The notes: generated from the letters alone by a model not told the origin. Shown: positions 8,471 through 19,078, numbered from the stretch's first letter. The stretch is DNA of 38,538 bases from Verrucomicrobiota bacterium (GCA_019136515.1 JAGVUB010000054.1:1-38538); one strand, 5' to 3'. A program made the numbers and translations.

Positions 8471-9830
8471 GCGCACCGTCATCCTCGACGTCGTCGGCCT
8501 CACGCCGCGCCTGCTCGGGCCGGCCATGCCGCGGCTGACCGCGTTCGCCGCACAGCACGGCCTGCAACGCATCCGGCCGGCGTTGCCCGCCGTCACCTGC
8601 ACCGCGCAAAGCACCTACCTCACCGGCCTGCCGGCTGCGCAGCACGGCTGCGTCGCCAACGGCTGGTACGACCGCGCGCTCGCCGAGCACCATTTCTGGA
8701 AACAGTCGAACGCCCTCGTGCAGGGCCCGAAGCTCTGGGAGAAGTGCCGCGCGGCGCGCCCCGGCTTCACCTGCGCGAAGCTCTTCTGGTGGTACAACAT
8801 GTACTCCAGCGCCGACTGGTCGGTCACGCCGCGCCCGCTGTACCCAGCCGACGGACGCAAGGTCTTCGACATCCACACGCACCCGGCCGACCTGCGCCCG
8901 ACGCTCAAACGCGAGCTCGGGCCGTTCCCCTTCCCCACCTTCTGGGGACCGACCGCCGGGCTGCCGTCGTCGCAGTGGATCGCCGCCAGCGCGCGCTGGA
9001 TCGAGGAGCAGCACCGGCCCGACCTGTCCTTGGTCTACCTGCCGCATCTCGACTACAACCTCCAGCGCCTCGGCCCCGACAACCCGCGCTGCGCCGAGGA
9101 TTGCCGCGCGATCGACACGCTCGTCGGCGAACTGCTCGACTTCTACGCGCAACGCGGCGTGCGGCCGGTGGTGCTCTCCGAGTACGGCATCATGCCGGTG
9201 CGCCGCGCCGTGGCGATCAACCGCGTGCTTCGCGCCCGCGGCTGGCTCACGGTGAAGGACGAGCTCGGTCGCGAGACGCTCGACTGCGGCGCCAGCGCCG
9301 CCTTTGCGATCGCTGACCACCAAGTCGCGCACATCTACGTGCGCGATCCCGCGCTCGTGCCCGCGGTGCGCGACGCCCTCGCGGCCACACCCGGCGTGGC
9401 GCAAGTGCTCGACCGCGCCGCCCAGCGCGAGCTCGGCCTCGATCACGAGCGCAGCGGCGATCTCGTCGCCCTCGCCGAGGAGGACAGCTGGTTCACCTAC
9501 TACTACTGGGAGGACGACGCGAAGGCCCCGGACTTCGCGCGCTGCGTCGATATCCACCGCAAGTACGGCTACGATCCGGTCGAGCTCTTCCTCGACCCGC
9601 GGCTCGCGTTCCCGAAACTGCGCGTCGCCGCCAAGCTCATGCGGAAGGCGCTCGGGTTCCGGATGTTGATGGACGTGATCCCGCTCGATCCCTCGCTCGT
9701 GAAGGGCTCGCACGGCGTCTGCCCGCGCGACGAGCGCGACTGGCCGCTGCTGCTCGGTGCCGGAACGGCCGATACGCCGCTCGCCGCCACCGCCGTGCAC
9801 GACCAGTTGCTGGAGCTCTGCCTGCGCTGA
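8463..9830 (+). CDS. eboF: Alkaline phosphatase-superfamily protein EboF
   Basis: A 455-residue protein of the nucleotide pyrophosphatase/phosphodiesterase branch of the alkaline phosphatase superfamily. PAVTCTAQSTYLTG holds the candidate Thr nucleophile, and YLPHLDYNLQR carries a metal-ligand Asp and His. The usual SDHG metal motif reads SEYG (VLSEYGIMPV), so one Asp is Glu and one His is Tyr. My recollection is that this is usual in ebo-linked members, but it may alter metal use or activity. No signal peptide is visible, so the protein is predicted to be cytoplasmic. It is the last ebo gene, and a repeat lies between it and the convergent prfA. Confidence 0.88.
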   Translation: MAERTVILDVVGLTPRLLGPAMPRLTAFAAQHGLQRIRPALPAVTCTAQSTYLTGLPAAQHGCVANGWYDRALAEHHFWKQSNALVQGPKLWEKCRAARPGFTCAKLFWWYNMYSSADWSVTPRPLYPADGRKVFDIHTHPADLRPTLKRELGPFPFPTFWGPTAGLPSSQWIAASARWIEEQHRPDLSLVYLPHLDYNLQRLGPDNPRCAEDCRAIDTLVGELLDFYAQRGVRPVVLSEYGIMPVRRAVAINRVLRARGWLTVKDELGRETLDCGASAAFAIADHQVAHIYVRDPALVPAVRDALAATPGVAQVLDRAAQRELGLDHERSGDLVALAEEDSWFTYYYWEDDAKAPDFARCVDIHRKYGYDPVELFLDPRLAFPKLRVAAKLMRKALGFRMLMDVIPLDPSLVKGSHGVCPRDERDWPLLLGAGTADTPLAATAVHDQLLELCLR

Positions 9831-9869
9831 CGGAGAGCGCGCCAGGAGGCACGAGGACAGATCAGCCTA

Positions 9870-10066
9870 GGAACGGCAATTCTGACGGGTCACAGAGGCA
9901 GAGGAGAGATGGGCGGAGGGCACAGAGGAGAAGCTGGTGAATCCTCCCGCCGATTGGGAAGATCCATCCAAATGGTGGATGCTTCTGAAGGCTCACTTCC
10001 CTCCAGACGCTCTGTGATCTCTTGCCTTATCTCTGTGCCCTCTGTGTCCAACTGCTTCGTTGAGGA

Positions 10067-10067
<1 letters not shown>
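9870..10067. repeat. Palindromic intergenic repeat, copy 2
   Basis: It is related to 6371-6566: GGTCACAGAGGCAGAGGAGAGA on the left, and TCTCTGTG then CCTCTGTGTCCAACTGC on the right, are shared almost exactly, while the centre differs. The arms are inverted relative to one another (GGGTCACAGAG and GAGGGCACAGAG versus right-hand CTCTGTGCCCTCTGTG). It fills the convergent gap between eboF and prfA, and its right edge touches the prfA stop codon. It could serve as a bidirectional transcript end, since it can form a long hairpin. Confidence 0.85.
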
Positions 10068-11185
<1,118 letters not shown>

Positions 11186-11297
11186 GTCGGCGGGCCGGGT
11201 GGAAAATGTGCGTTGCGGAGGCGTGGGCATGGGGCTTTTCTGCGGGGGACGCAAGGCCGCGGCCGTTACCCGGCGATGCGGCGCCCAACCCACGGCC

Positions 11298-12320
11298 ATG
11301 GCCACCTCGCTGATCACGCAAAACATCATCGCCTGCATCTGGGACTTCGACAAGACGCTCATCCCGGAGTACATGCAGACCCCGCTGTTCCGCCGGTACG
11401 GAATCGTGGAGCAGGACTTCTGGCAGGAGACCAACGCGATGATCGAGGAGTACCGGCGGCGCGGTTACCACGTCTCCGGCGAGAACGGCTACCTCAACCA
11501 CCTGCTCACCTACGTGAAGCACGGACGGCTGCGCGGGTTGAACAACAAGATCCTGCGCGAGTGCGGGCGCGAGATCCGCTTCTACCCCGGGCTGCCGGAG
11601 TTCTTCGCGACCGCCCGCGAGTGGGTGCGCGAGAAGCCGGAGTTCACCAAGCACGAGATCAAGCTTGAGCACTACATCGTGAGCACCGGTCTGGCGGAGA
11701 TGGTGCGCGGCAGCGCGATCGCGCCGTTTGTCGACGGCATCTGGGGCTGCGAGTTCATCGAGAACCCGCTGCCGCCCGGCTTCGTGGGCCAGAAGGAATT
11801 CGAGATCGAGGCCGAGGCGGAGATCGCCCAGATCGGCGCGGTCATCGACAACACGACGAAGACGCGCGCGTTGTTCGAGATCAACAAGGGCACGAACAAG
11901 AACGCCGAGATCGACGTGAACGCGAACATCGCGCCGGAGGACCGGCGGATCCCGTTCCAGAACATGATCTACATCGCCGATGGCCCAAGCGATGTCCCCA
12001 GCTTCTCCGTGGTGAAGAAGAACGGAGGGAAAGCCTACGCCGTCTACAACCCGGACAACGCAGCCGAGTTCGAACAGAACGACCGCCTGAGGCAGGTCGA
12101 CCGCATCGACCACTACGGCCCGGCCGACTACACGCCCGCCAGCCCGACCTCGCGCTGGCTCAAGATGCACGTGCAAGCCATGTGCGCGCGGATCGCCGGG
12201 GACCGGGAGAGCGACATCTCGCGCAAGGTCTCGCGTCCGCCGCGACACCTCAACGTGAAGCCGGAAAAGAAAAACCCTGCAGCGCCCAAGGCGGTGCAGG
12301 GTGAGTTGCTGGCGGAGTAG
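11298..12320 (+). CDS. HAD-like hydrolase
   Basis: A 340-residue haloacid dehalogenase superfamily protein. The nucleophile motif is [12 protein letters not shown] (DxDxT) at about residues 15-19. Motif IV is [18 protein letters not shown] near residue 240, with the acidic residues that bind magnesium. Between them lies a large cap region with many charged residues. The substrate cannot be told; many such proteins are phosphatases. The start at 11298 ([15 protein letters not shown]) precedes motif I closely, while a longer open frame to 11145 overlaps prfA. Its last codons contain a hairpin that reads as a terminator on the opposite strand. Confidence 0.85.
   Translation: MATSLITQNIIACIWDFDKTLIPEYMQTPLFRRYGIVEQDFWQETNAMIEEYRRRGYHVSGENGYLNHLLTYVKHGRLRGLNNKILRECGREIRFYPGLPEFFATAREWVREKPEFTKHEIKLEHYIVSTGLAEMVRGSAIAPFVDGIWGCEFIENPLPPGFVGQKEFEIEAEAEIAQIGAVIDNTTKTRALFEINKGTNKNAEIDVNANIAPEDRRIPFQNMIYIADGPSDVPSFSVVKKNGGKAYAVYNPDNAAEFEQNDRLRQVDRIDHYGPADYTPASPTSRWLKMHVQAMCARIAGDRESDISRKVSRPPRHLNVKPEKKNPAAPKAVQGELLAE
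12264..12301 (-). terminator. Minus-strand terminator inside HAD 3' end
   Basis: On the minus strand CCCTGCACCGCC at 12301-12290, a three-base loop, and GGCGCTGCAGGG at 12286-12275 form a 12-base stem with one mismatch. It is followed at once by TTTTTCTTTTC. This is a textbook intrinsic terminator for leftward transcription from infA, xerD and the lysozyme-like gene, about 110 bases beyond the last stop. It lies within the coding end of the convergent HAD gene. Confidence 0.75.
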
Positions 12321-12412
12321 ACGGTGAGCGGTAGGCGGTGAGCCGTGGCCCGTGTGAGCCGGGTTTCCACGGCACCGGAACCGGCGAATCGCTCCGGAAC
12401 CGACGTCCCGGT

Positions 12413-12898
12413 TTACGGCGTCAGGATGATGCGCGCCATCGGGGCACGGGAGGGAATCGACGCGGCGATCGTGGAACGTTCGAGCTCGCGGGCGATGTTG
12501 ACCACGCGTTGGGCGTACTGGCGGCTGGCCCGGGGGACGCGCCCCGAAACGACTGCCCCGATGCCGGCGTTCCAAGCCAGGGCGATGTTGAAGGTGGTCG
12601 CCGGGACGCCGTTGCGGCGCAGTTCGCGGCTCAGCCAATCGTAATGGGCAACGGCAACTTGGTCGGCATGGGCGCGGACCAAGGCATGCCGGAAGGGCTT
12701 GCGCGTGTGCATCCGCCATGTGCTCTGGCGGAACTGGTAGGCCCCCAGCTCGCCATGCGCCCCCGGACGGGAGGTGTTGTGCGGGTTCTCGATCAGGTGG
12801 ATGGCCTGAAGGGTTTCCCATTGCTCGGCAGCCCCTAGGTCGCTCGCGAGGCAGGCGAGCACCACAGCCACAAGGAGTCGGATTATTTGTCGGATCAT
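12413..12898 (-). CDS. Secreted lysozyme/transglycosylase-like protein
   Basis: A 161-residue protein with a clear signal peptide: basic MIRQIIR, a hydrophobic core, and a probable cut after LGAA. The mature part has a lysozyme-like layout: Glu in AIHLIENPHN as candidate catalytic acid, then GELGAYQFRQSTW, then NIALAWNAGIGAV. This resembles the SLT-type lytic transglycosylases that cut peptidoglycan, but it is short and the family is not certain. The ATG at 12898 gives the best signal peptide. It lies downstream of xerD on the same strand with a 130-base gap holding a TGGCCAC/GTGGCCA hairpin (12925-12946), and it ends before a terminator. Confidence 0.7.
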   Translation of the reverse strand: MIRQIIRLLVAVVLACLASDLGAAEQWETLQAIHLIENPHNTSRPGAHGELGAYQFRQSTWRMHTRKPFRHALVRAHADQVAVAHYDWLSRELRRNGVPATTFNIALAWNAGIGAVVSGRVPRASRQYAQRVVNIARELERSTIAASIPSRAPMARIILTP

Positions 12899-13028
12899 AG
12901 CATGTCTTTCTGTTCGGTGTTTGATGGCCACTGGCTGGGGTGGCCACAGGCACTGGACTTGACCTGCTTTTTACGGCAGGGGCGCGCACAAGTACCCGAG
13001 CACGCGACTCCGACAAGCCGCGATTTCC

Positions 13029-13976
<948 letters not shown>

Positions 13977-13999
13977 CGTCGATACCGCCCGGCCGAGGT

Positions 14000-14260
14000 T
14001 CAGCGGCGGCGGTACGGTGGCGGCGACCCGGCCGGCGCTTGGGTGCGCACGCGATAGGTGATCCGCGCCTTCTCCAGATCGTACGGGCTCATCTCCATAC
14101 GCACCATGTCACCCGCCATGATCTTGATGAAATGCTTCCGCAGCTTGCCGGAGATGTGGGCGAGCACCGTGTGCCCGTTGGTCAGCTCGACCCGGAACAT
14201 GGTGCCGGGAAGAACGGCTACGATCTTTCCCTCAACCTCGATAACGTTGCCTTCAGACAT
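14000..14260 (-). CDS. infA: Translation initiation factor IF-1
   Basis: IF-1 is a single OB-fold protein that binds the 30S ribosomal A site during initiation. This copy has 86 residues and opens [19 protein letters not shown], with [20 protein letters not shown] and [19 protein letters not shown] following the family closely. It carries a Pro/Arg extension ([14 protein letters not shown]) beyond the usual C-terminus of about 72 residues. The frame is open further upstream, but this Met is the conserved start. It leads a likely operon with xerD and is divergent from tadA. Confidence 0.95.
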   Translation of the reverse strand: MSEGNVIEVEGKIVAVLPGTMFRVELTNGHTVLAHISGKLRKHFIKIMAGDMVRMEMSPYDLEKARITYRVRTQAPAGSPPPYRRR

Positions 14261-14387
14261 GGGTGGAGGATACGGCGGCGGACAGTGGAAGTGAATGCAT
14301 GCGAATCGTGCGCAGGTACTTGCGGGAAAGCCATTGAATGCCCGCCCGCGCCCCAGTAAGTCAAGGCTCCATTCGCCGCCACTTCCG

Positions 14388-14960
14388 ATGAGCCATCCGC
14401 CCGCCCCGCGTCTCGACTGCCCGTTCGCCAAGCTGCATCTCTCGCATCTGTATCGGGACGACCGTTTCTTCATGAGCCTCGCCTACAACCAGGCGGTCGA
14501 CGCTTGGCGCGAGGACGAGGTGCCGATCGGCGCGGTGATCGAGTGCGGCGGCGAGGTGATCGGCGCTGCCCACAACCAGGTCGAACACGCCGACGATCCC
14601 ACCGCCCATGCCGAGATACTCGCCATCACCCAGGCCGCGCGCGCCCTCGGCGACTGGCGACTCGAGGGAGCGACGCTCTACGTCACCAAAGAACCGTGCC
14701 CGATGTGCTCGGGAGCCACGATCATGTCGCGCCTCAAGCGCGTGGTCTTCGCCGTGCCCGACCCGAAGATGGGCTGCCTCGGCGGCGCGACCGACCTCGC
14801 CGCCCTGCCCCGCGTCAACCACCGGCCGGTGCGCGAATCCGGAGTGCTCGAGAGCGAGTGCCGCGAGCTGCTCCAAGCGTATTTCCGACTGAAACGCGCC
14901 GCGTCCTCCGAAGTCGGCGAACCGGCCCCGGGCGGCGCCGCGCCGGCGCCGGAACCCTGA
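14388..14960 (+). CDS. tadA: tRNA adenosine deaminase TadA
   Basis: TadA converts adenosine 34 of tRNA-Arg(ACG) to inosine. The zinc site is intact: [11 protein letters not shown] supplies His and the proton-shuttling Glu, and [12 protein letters not shown] supplies two Cys. The opening [23 protein letters not shown] is the family helix, preceded by a longer N-terminus from the ATG at 14388 ([13 protein letters not shown]). The C-terminal ~25 residues are low-complexity ([14 protein letters not shown]). At 190 residues it is slightly longer than usual. No second deaminase gene is nearby. Confidence 0.92.
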   Translation: MSHPPAPRLDCPFAKLHLSHLYRDDRFFMSLAYNQAVDAWREDEVPIGAVIECGGEVIGAAHNQVEHADDPTAHAEILAITQAARALGDWRLEGATLYVTKEPCPMCSGATIMSRLKRVVFAVPDPKMGCLGGATDLAALPRVNHRPVRESGVLESECRELLQAYFRLKRAASSEVGEPAPGGAAPAPEP

Positions 14961-15079
14961 GCGCTAATCCTGTTGCGCGGTCCCATAAGCCGCCCAGCCA
15001 ACTTCGCCCGCCGTTTGACGTCGCCGCCCGCCGGCGACACATTCCGCGCCGTCCATAAACCTCGAATCAGAACACAACC

Positions 15080-15712
15080 ATGCCATTCGAACTACCCAAG
15101 CTGCCCTACGCCTTCAACGCCCTCGAGCCGCACATCGACGCTCGGACGATGGAGATCCACTGGAGCAAGCACCACCAGGCGTACATCACCAACGCCAACA
15201 ACGCCCTCAAGGACCAGCCCGCCCTCGCCGCGCTCGATGTCCTCACGCTCATCGCCGATCTCTCGAAGGTGCCCGAGTCCATCCGCGGGGCGATCCGCAA
15301 CAACGCCGGCGGCCACGCCAACCACTCGTTCTTCTGGCAGATCCTCGGCCCGGCCTCCGGCGGCGCTCCAAAAGGCGAGCTCGCCACAGCGATCGCCGCC
15401 ACCTTCGGCTCCTTCGACAAGCTCAAGGAGGAGTTCGCGAAGGCCGCCACCACCCGCTTCGGCTCCGGTTGGGCCTGGCTCGTTGTCACCGCCGACAAGA
15501 AGCTCGCGATCGGCTCCACCGCCAACCAGGACAGCCCGCTCATGGGCAAGGCCATCGCCGGCTTCGAGGGCAAACCCGTCCTCGGTCTCGATGTGTGGGA
15601 GCACGCCTACTATCTCAACTACCAGAACCGCCGGCCCGACTACGTCGCCGCCTTCTGGAACGTGGTGAACTGGGACGCCGCCGAGGCCAACTACCTCGCC
15701 GCGCTCCGGTGA
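15080..15712 (+). CDS. sodA: Superoxide dismutase, Mn type
   Basis: A 210-residue Mn/Fe superoxide dismutase that converts superoxide to oxygen and peroxide. Metal ligands are the His of [12 protein letters not shown], the His of [10 protein letters not shown], and the Asp and His of [12 protein letters not shown]. The Gly-Gly before the second His and the NQDSP segment near residue 153 follow the manganese pattern, with the glutamine coming from the C-terminal domain rather than from the Fe-type position. No signal peptide is present, so it acts in the cytoplasm. A weak promoter candidate (TTGACG at 15015, spacer 17) lies upstream, and a strong terminator follows. Confidence 0.94.
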   Translation: MPFELPKLPYAFNALEPHIDARTMEIHWSKHHQAYITNANNALKDQPALAALDVLTLIADLSKVPESIRGAIRNNAGGHANHSFFWQILGPASGGAPKGELATAIAATFGSFDKLKEEFAKAATTRFGSGWAWLVVTADKKLAIGSTANQDSPLMGKAIAGFEGKPVLGLDVWEHAYYLNYQNRRPDYVAAFWNVVNWDAAEANYLAALR

Positions 15713-15768
15713 TCCTTCCCGGCGGCCGCACGCCGTGCGCCGCCGGCCACTTCCCACGGCCATACAAC

Positions 15769-15804
15769 AAAGCCGCGCGATTCGTTCGCGCGGCTTTTTG
15801 TTTT
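15769..15804 (+). terminator. Intrinsic terminator after sodA
   Basis: AAAGCCGCGCGA at 15769-15780 pairs perfectly with TCGCGCGGCTTT at 15786-15797 around a five-base loop, followed by a T-rich run. It lies 56 bases after the sodA stop. The left arm begins with AAA, so the hairpin could also slow leftward transcription coming from the TolB-like gene. Confidence 0.88.
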
Positions 15805-15957
15805 CCCGAGGGCGGCGGAGCTCCGCGTCGCGGAACGGTGCCGCTCGGCGAGGCAGGCCCCGTGGGTCCGGCCTCCGACCGGACACTTCGGATCCACGCC
15901 GGCATGCCACCGCTCCCGTCCACCACGGCCGGTCGAAGACCGGCGCCAACTGGCGCC

Positions 15958-17145
15958 TCAGCGCTTCAGATAGTTCACCTGCGACACCTGGCCGATCGCT
16001 GCTGGGCTGATCGCGGTGACCTTGCCGGTCTCGGTATCGAGGATCTTGATCTGTCGCGAACTGCCGGTGCGCACGGTGTACACCAAGTGCCGTCCATCGG
16101 CCAACCAGCACGGCTCGATCGCATCGCCGCCGCCCCTGGTCACGATCCGGCTCTGGCGCGTGCTCATGTCGTAGACCGCGACCTGGAACCCGCCGCCCAC
16201 GCCACAGGTGAACGCAATCATGTTCGGCTTCGCCCGGCTCCAGTCCGGCTCGGCGCAGTAGCCGCTGATGTTGGTCGGAACCGGCGTCATCGCGCCGCCG
16301 GCGGCGGACATGGTGTAGAGCGCCGGCCGGCCGCCGCGATCGGAGGTGAAGATCAGGCGCGAGCCGTCTGGCGACCAGCACGGGCTGGCCTCGACTCCGG
16401 GCGAGTTGGTGAGCCGGCGGAACGGTTTGCCCTGCGGGGTGCCGACAAAGACCTCCTGGTTGCCGGCGGCCGAGAGCACGGCAGCGACGCGGCCACCGTC
16501 GGGGCTGAAACGACCACCGGAGTTCGTGCCCTTGAAAGTGGCGAACGGCACGCGTTGCGCAGTGCCCGGTGTCATGACGAAGATCTGCGCCGAGCCCGAG
16601 TTGAAGAAAGAGGTGTAGATGATGCGCGCGCCATCGGGCGACCAGCGCGGCATGAGGGCGTGGGCCCTGTCGTGGGTGATCTGCGCCGCCTCGCCGAAGA
16701 ACAGGTCGGAGGTGTAGACCTCGCGGTGTCCGGTGCGCTCGCTGATGAAGGTGATCTTGCCGGCGAAATAGCCCGGGAGCCCGGTGAGCTGCTGCACCGC
16801 GACATCGGCCGCGCGGAAGAGCGCATTACGCGTGCTCGTGCCGCTCACGACCTGACTGAACACGCTGCGGCCCTGGCTGGTCGAGGTGATCTCGAGGCGG
16901 ACCTGGTTCGCCCCCGCGGAGGTGAAGTTGAGCGTGTAGGCCGAGCCGGTCGGCGTGAGGCGGAAATCGCCGTGCGTCTTGAACGCCGTCGTTGCCAGTC
17001 CGGCCAGCTCGGGCGAGCCGGTGATGGCCACCGCCTTGCTCTTCAGGTTGCCCTTCACCTCGACGGTGAGCTCCTTGGTGTTCTGCGCGACGGCCCCGAC
17101 CGCCAGCGCGCCTGCGATTACGAGGGAAAAGAGAGTACGGAACAT
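15958..17145 (-). CDS. TolB-like beta-propeller protein
   Basis: A 395-residue exported protein with a signal peptide (MFRTLFSLVIAGALAVGAVAQ). An N-terminal domain of about 120 residues is followed by a six-bladed propeller of PD40/WD40-like repeats; blades show HALMPRWSPDGARIIYTS, SGGRFSPDGGRVA, and ASPCWSPDGSRLIFTSDR. This is the TolB layout. TolB works with Pal in the periplasm to maintain the outer membrane. No tolQRA or pal gene is next to it, so it may be TolB itself or a relative. The frame runs far upstream, but 17145 gives the signal peptide. It is divergent from the Mrp gene. Confidence 0.82.
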   Translation of the reverse strand: MFRTLFSLVIAGALAVGAVAQNTKELTVEVKGNLKSKAVAITGSPELAGLATTAFKTHGDFRLTPTGSAYTLNFTSAGANQVRLEITSTSQGRSVFSQVVSGTSTRNALFRAADVAVQQLTGLPGYFAGKITFISERTGHREVYTSDLFFGEAAQITHDRAHALMPRWSPDGARIIYTSFFNSGSAQIFVMTPGTAQRVPFATFKGTNSGGRFSPDGGRVAAVLSAAGNQEVFVGTPQGKPFRRLTNSPGVEASPCWSPDGSRLIFTSDRGGRPALYTMSAAGGAMTPVPTNISGYCAEPDWSRAKPNMIAFTCGVGGGFQVAVYDMSTRQSRIVTRGGGDAIEPCWLADGRHLVYTVRTGSSRQIKILDTETGKVTAISPAAIGQVSQVNYLKR

Positions 17146-17277
17146 GATGGGAAAAGGGTCTGCATGCCGCCGGCAATTTTGGTTTACAGGACCTCCGGCG
17201 CCACCAAGGTGCACTCCGCACCTTTCGCCGGCGTTTGGCAAGGCCGTTGACGCCGGCAAACCACCGTTGTTCCCACC

Positions 17278-18351
17278 GTGTCTCCCGACGAACTGAAGGA
17301 TCTTCTCAAGCAGGTGAAATACCCCGGCTTCAGCCGGGATATCGTGTCGTTCGGCCTTGTGCGCGGCGCCGCCCTGCTCGACGGCACCGCACGCGTGTCG
17401 CTGCAGATCACCACCGCCGACCCGCAGGTCCCGCAACAGCTCCGCCACGACATCGAGGCGCTGCTGCGCGGCCGCCCCGGCGTGCGCGAGATCGTCGTCG
17501 ACGTCGCAGTATCCCCGCCCAAGACACCGCCCCGTCCCGTGCAGTCCGCCGCCGCCACCCCGGGCGCCGGCGCGCCGATGGCCGGCGTGCGCAAGATCGT
17601 CGCCGTGGCCAGCGGCAAGGGTGGCGTGGGCAAGAGCACGCTCGCCGTGAACCTCGCCTGCGCGCTGGCCCGCGAGCTCGCGACACGCGGCGGCAAAGGC
17701 GTGGGCCTGATGGATTGCGACATCCACGGCCCCTCGGTGCCGCTCATGATGGGCTTGGCCGGCCAACGCCCCGGTTTGCTCGAGGAGGAGAAGATGCTCG
17801 TGCCGCTCGAGGCGCACGGCGTGAAGGTGATGTCGATGGGCCTGCTCATCACCGACGACACGCCCGTCGTCTGGCGTGGGCCGATGATCACCTCGGCCAT
17901 CCGCAATTTCATCCAGAACGTCCTTTGGGGAGAGCTCGATGTGCTCGTCGTCGATCTTCCGCCGGGCACCGGCGACGCCCAGCTCACCCTCGCGCAGACG
18001 ATCCCGCTCGACGGCGCCGTGATCGTCACCACCCCGCAGGTCGCGGCCACGCAGGTGGCGGCGCGCGGCGGCTCGATGTTCAACCAGGTGAACGTCCCGA
18101 TCCTCGGTGTCGCCGAAAACATGAGCTGGTTCGAGGACGCCGCGGGCAACCGCGTGGCGCTCTTCGGCGAGGGCGGCGGCGCCCGCACCGCCGAGCAACT
18201 CGGCACGACGTTGCTCGGCCAGATCCCGCTGTGCCCGGAAGTCCGTGCCGCCGGCGACGCCGGCATGCCGATCACCGTCGCGCAACCACAGCATGCGGCC
18301 GCCGTCGCCTTCCGCTCGCTGGCGCGCGCAGTGCTGGCGCGCCTCGGTTGA
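17278..18351 (+). CDS. Mrp/ApbC-family P-loop ATPase
   Basis: A 357-residue protein starting with GTG. Residues 1-78 form a MIP18/DUF59-like domain, and residues 104-357 the Mrp NTPase with a deviant Walker A, ASGKGGVGKSTLAVNLA (about 112-126). Later motifs are GLMDCDIHGPSVP and VVDLPPGTGDAQL. Mrp/ApbC proteins carry iron-sulfur clusters to client proteins, bridged between subunits by a C-terminal CxxC. Here the place after ENMSWF reads EDAAGNRVALFGEGGG and has no Cys pair. Non-CxxC relatives are known, but cluster binding must then differ. The DUF59-family gene downstream could supply the missing function. Confidence 0.88.
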   Translation: MSPDELKDLLKQVKYPGFSRDIVSFGLVRGAALLDGTARVSLQITTADPQVPQQLRHDIEALLRGRPGVREIVVDVAVSPPKTPPRPVQSAAATPGAGAPMAGVRKIVAVASGKGGVGKSTLAVNLACALARELATRGGKGVGLMDCDIHGPSVPLMMGLAGQRPGLLEEEKMLVPLEAHGVKVMSMGLLITDDTPVVWRGPMITSAIRNFIQNVLWGELDVLVVDLPPGTGDAQLTLAQTIPLDGAVIVTTPQVAATQVAARGGSMFNQVNVPILGVAENMSWFEDAAGNRVALFGEGGGARTAEQLGTTLLGQIPLCPEVRAAGDAGMPITVAQPQHAAAVAFRSLARAVLARLG

Positions 18352-18382
18352 GTGCGGTGAAGCAAAAGTGAACAGCCAAGCT

Positions 18383-18410
18383 TTGACAGCCCTCTGAGTT
18401 GCCCTAGCAT
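18383..18410 (+). promoter_or_regulatory. Sigma-70 type promoter for MIP18-family gene
   Basis: TTGACA (18383-18388) and TAGCAT (18405-18410) are separated by 16 bases. The -35 box is a perfect match and the -10 box is moderate. A start site 6-8 bases after the -10 box would fall about 4 bases before the ATG at 18421, so the message may be leaderless or nearly so. Confidence 0.6.
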
Positions 18411-18420
18411 CGAAGCCGAA

Positions 18421-18741
18421 ATGCAGCCCACCACAGAAGAGATCTTCGCGGCCCTGCGGACCTGTCGCGACCCGGAGATCCCCGTCAACCTCGTCGATCT
18501 GGGGTTGGTTTACGGGGTGGATGTTGGGCCATCTCAACCGGAAGGCGCCGAGGTGTGCGTACGGCTCACGTTGACCTCCCCGGGCTGTCCGATGTCCCGC
18601 TCCATCGTGGCTGAGATACAGCGGAAACTGCAAATAGTTCCAGGGGTGCGGACGGTCCGCACGGAGATTGTGTGGGAACCAGCCTGGCATCCCGGTTTGA
18701 TCAGCGCCGAAGGTCGCCGACAACTCCAGCTCGCCTCCTGA
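18421..18741 (+). CDS. MIP18/SufT-family metal-sulfur assembly protein
   Basis: A 106-residue single-domain DUF59/MIP18 protein. RDPEIPVNLVDLGLVYGVDV is the conserved opening, and LTSPGCPMSRSIV holds the conserved Cys. Such proteins (SufT, PaaD-like and eukaryotic MIP18) take part in maturing iron-sulfur proteins. The N-terminal domain of the Mrp ATPase just upstream belongs to the same family but lacks this Cys motif. It has its own promoter candidate and probably also reads through from the Mrp gene. A small conserved gene follows after 13 bases. Confidence 0.85.
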   Translation: MQPTTEEIFAALRTCRDPEIPVNLVDLGLVYGVDVGPSQPEGAEVCVRLTLTSPGCPMSRSIVAEIQRKLQIVPGVRTVRTEIVWEPAWHPGLISAEGRRQLQLAS

Positions 18742-18754
18742 TTTCGCCCCCCGC

Positions 18755-18994
18755 ATGAACGCCGCGCCCCGACCCAACGACAATCGCGACTTCGTGAAGT
18801 CGTCGAGCCTCTACCAGGAGTTCCTCGCCGAGAGGGAGGAGATCCTGAAGCACAAGTGGCTCGAGTCGGAGCGTCTCGGCTACGACATCGGATTCGAGCG
18901 CGCGCTGCTCGACTGGATTCGCAAGCATCGCGACAGCTGGCGAGCCAGCCGCCGCGCCCAGGCCGGAGCCGAGACCGAGCGGCGGGCCGGATAG
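18755..18994 (+). CDS. Small conserved hypothetical protein
   Basis: A 79-residue soluble, charged, helical protein. The block SLYQEFLAEREEILKHKWLESERLGYDIGFERALLDWI looks strongly conserved and resembles uncharacterised small bacterial proteins that I recall with an HKW-ES-x-x-GxDIGFE core. It has no membrane segment or Cys. It follows the MIP18-family gene by 13 bases and is probably cotranscribed, and it is convergent with rpmG over a shared hairpin. No function is known to me. Confidence 0.7.
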   Translation: MNAAPRPNDNRDFVKSSSLYQEFLAEREEILKHKWLESERLGYDIGFERALLDWIRKHRDSWRASRRAQAGAETERRAG

Positions 18995-19013
18995 GCTCCG
19001 GTCGATCCGCCCC

Positions 19014-19054
19014 AACGACGAAGGCCGTCCCGCAAGAGGACGGCCTTCGTCGTT
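19014..19054. terminator. Shared hairpin between convergent genes
   Basis: AACGACGAAGGCCGTCC at 19014-19030 pairs perfectly with GGACGGCCTTCGTCGTT at 19038-19054 around a seven-base loop. The 17-base stem lies between the convergent ends of the small gene at 18755 and rpmG. There is no T-run on either side, so it may work as a roadblock or RNA end-protecting structure rather than as a standard intrinsic terminator. Confidence 0.6.
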
Positions 19055-19078
19055 GAGAAAAGGACGGGAGTCCCGTGC

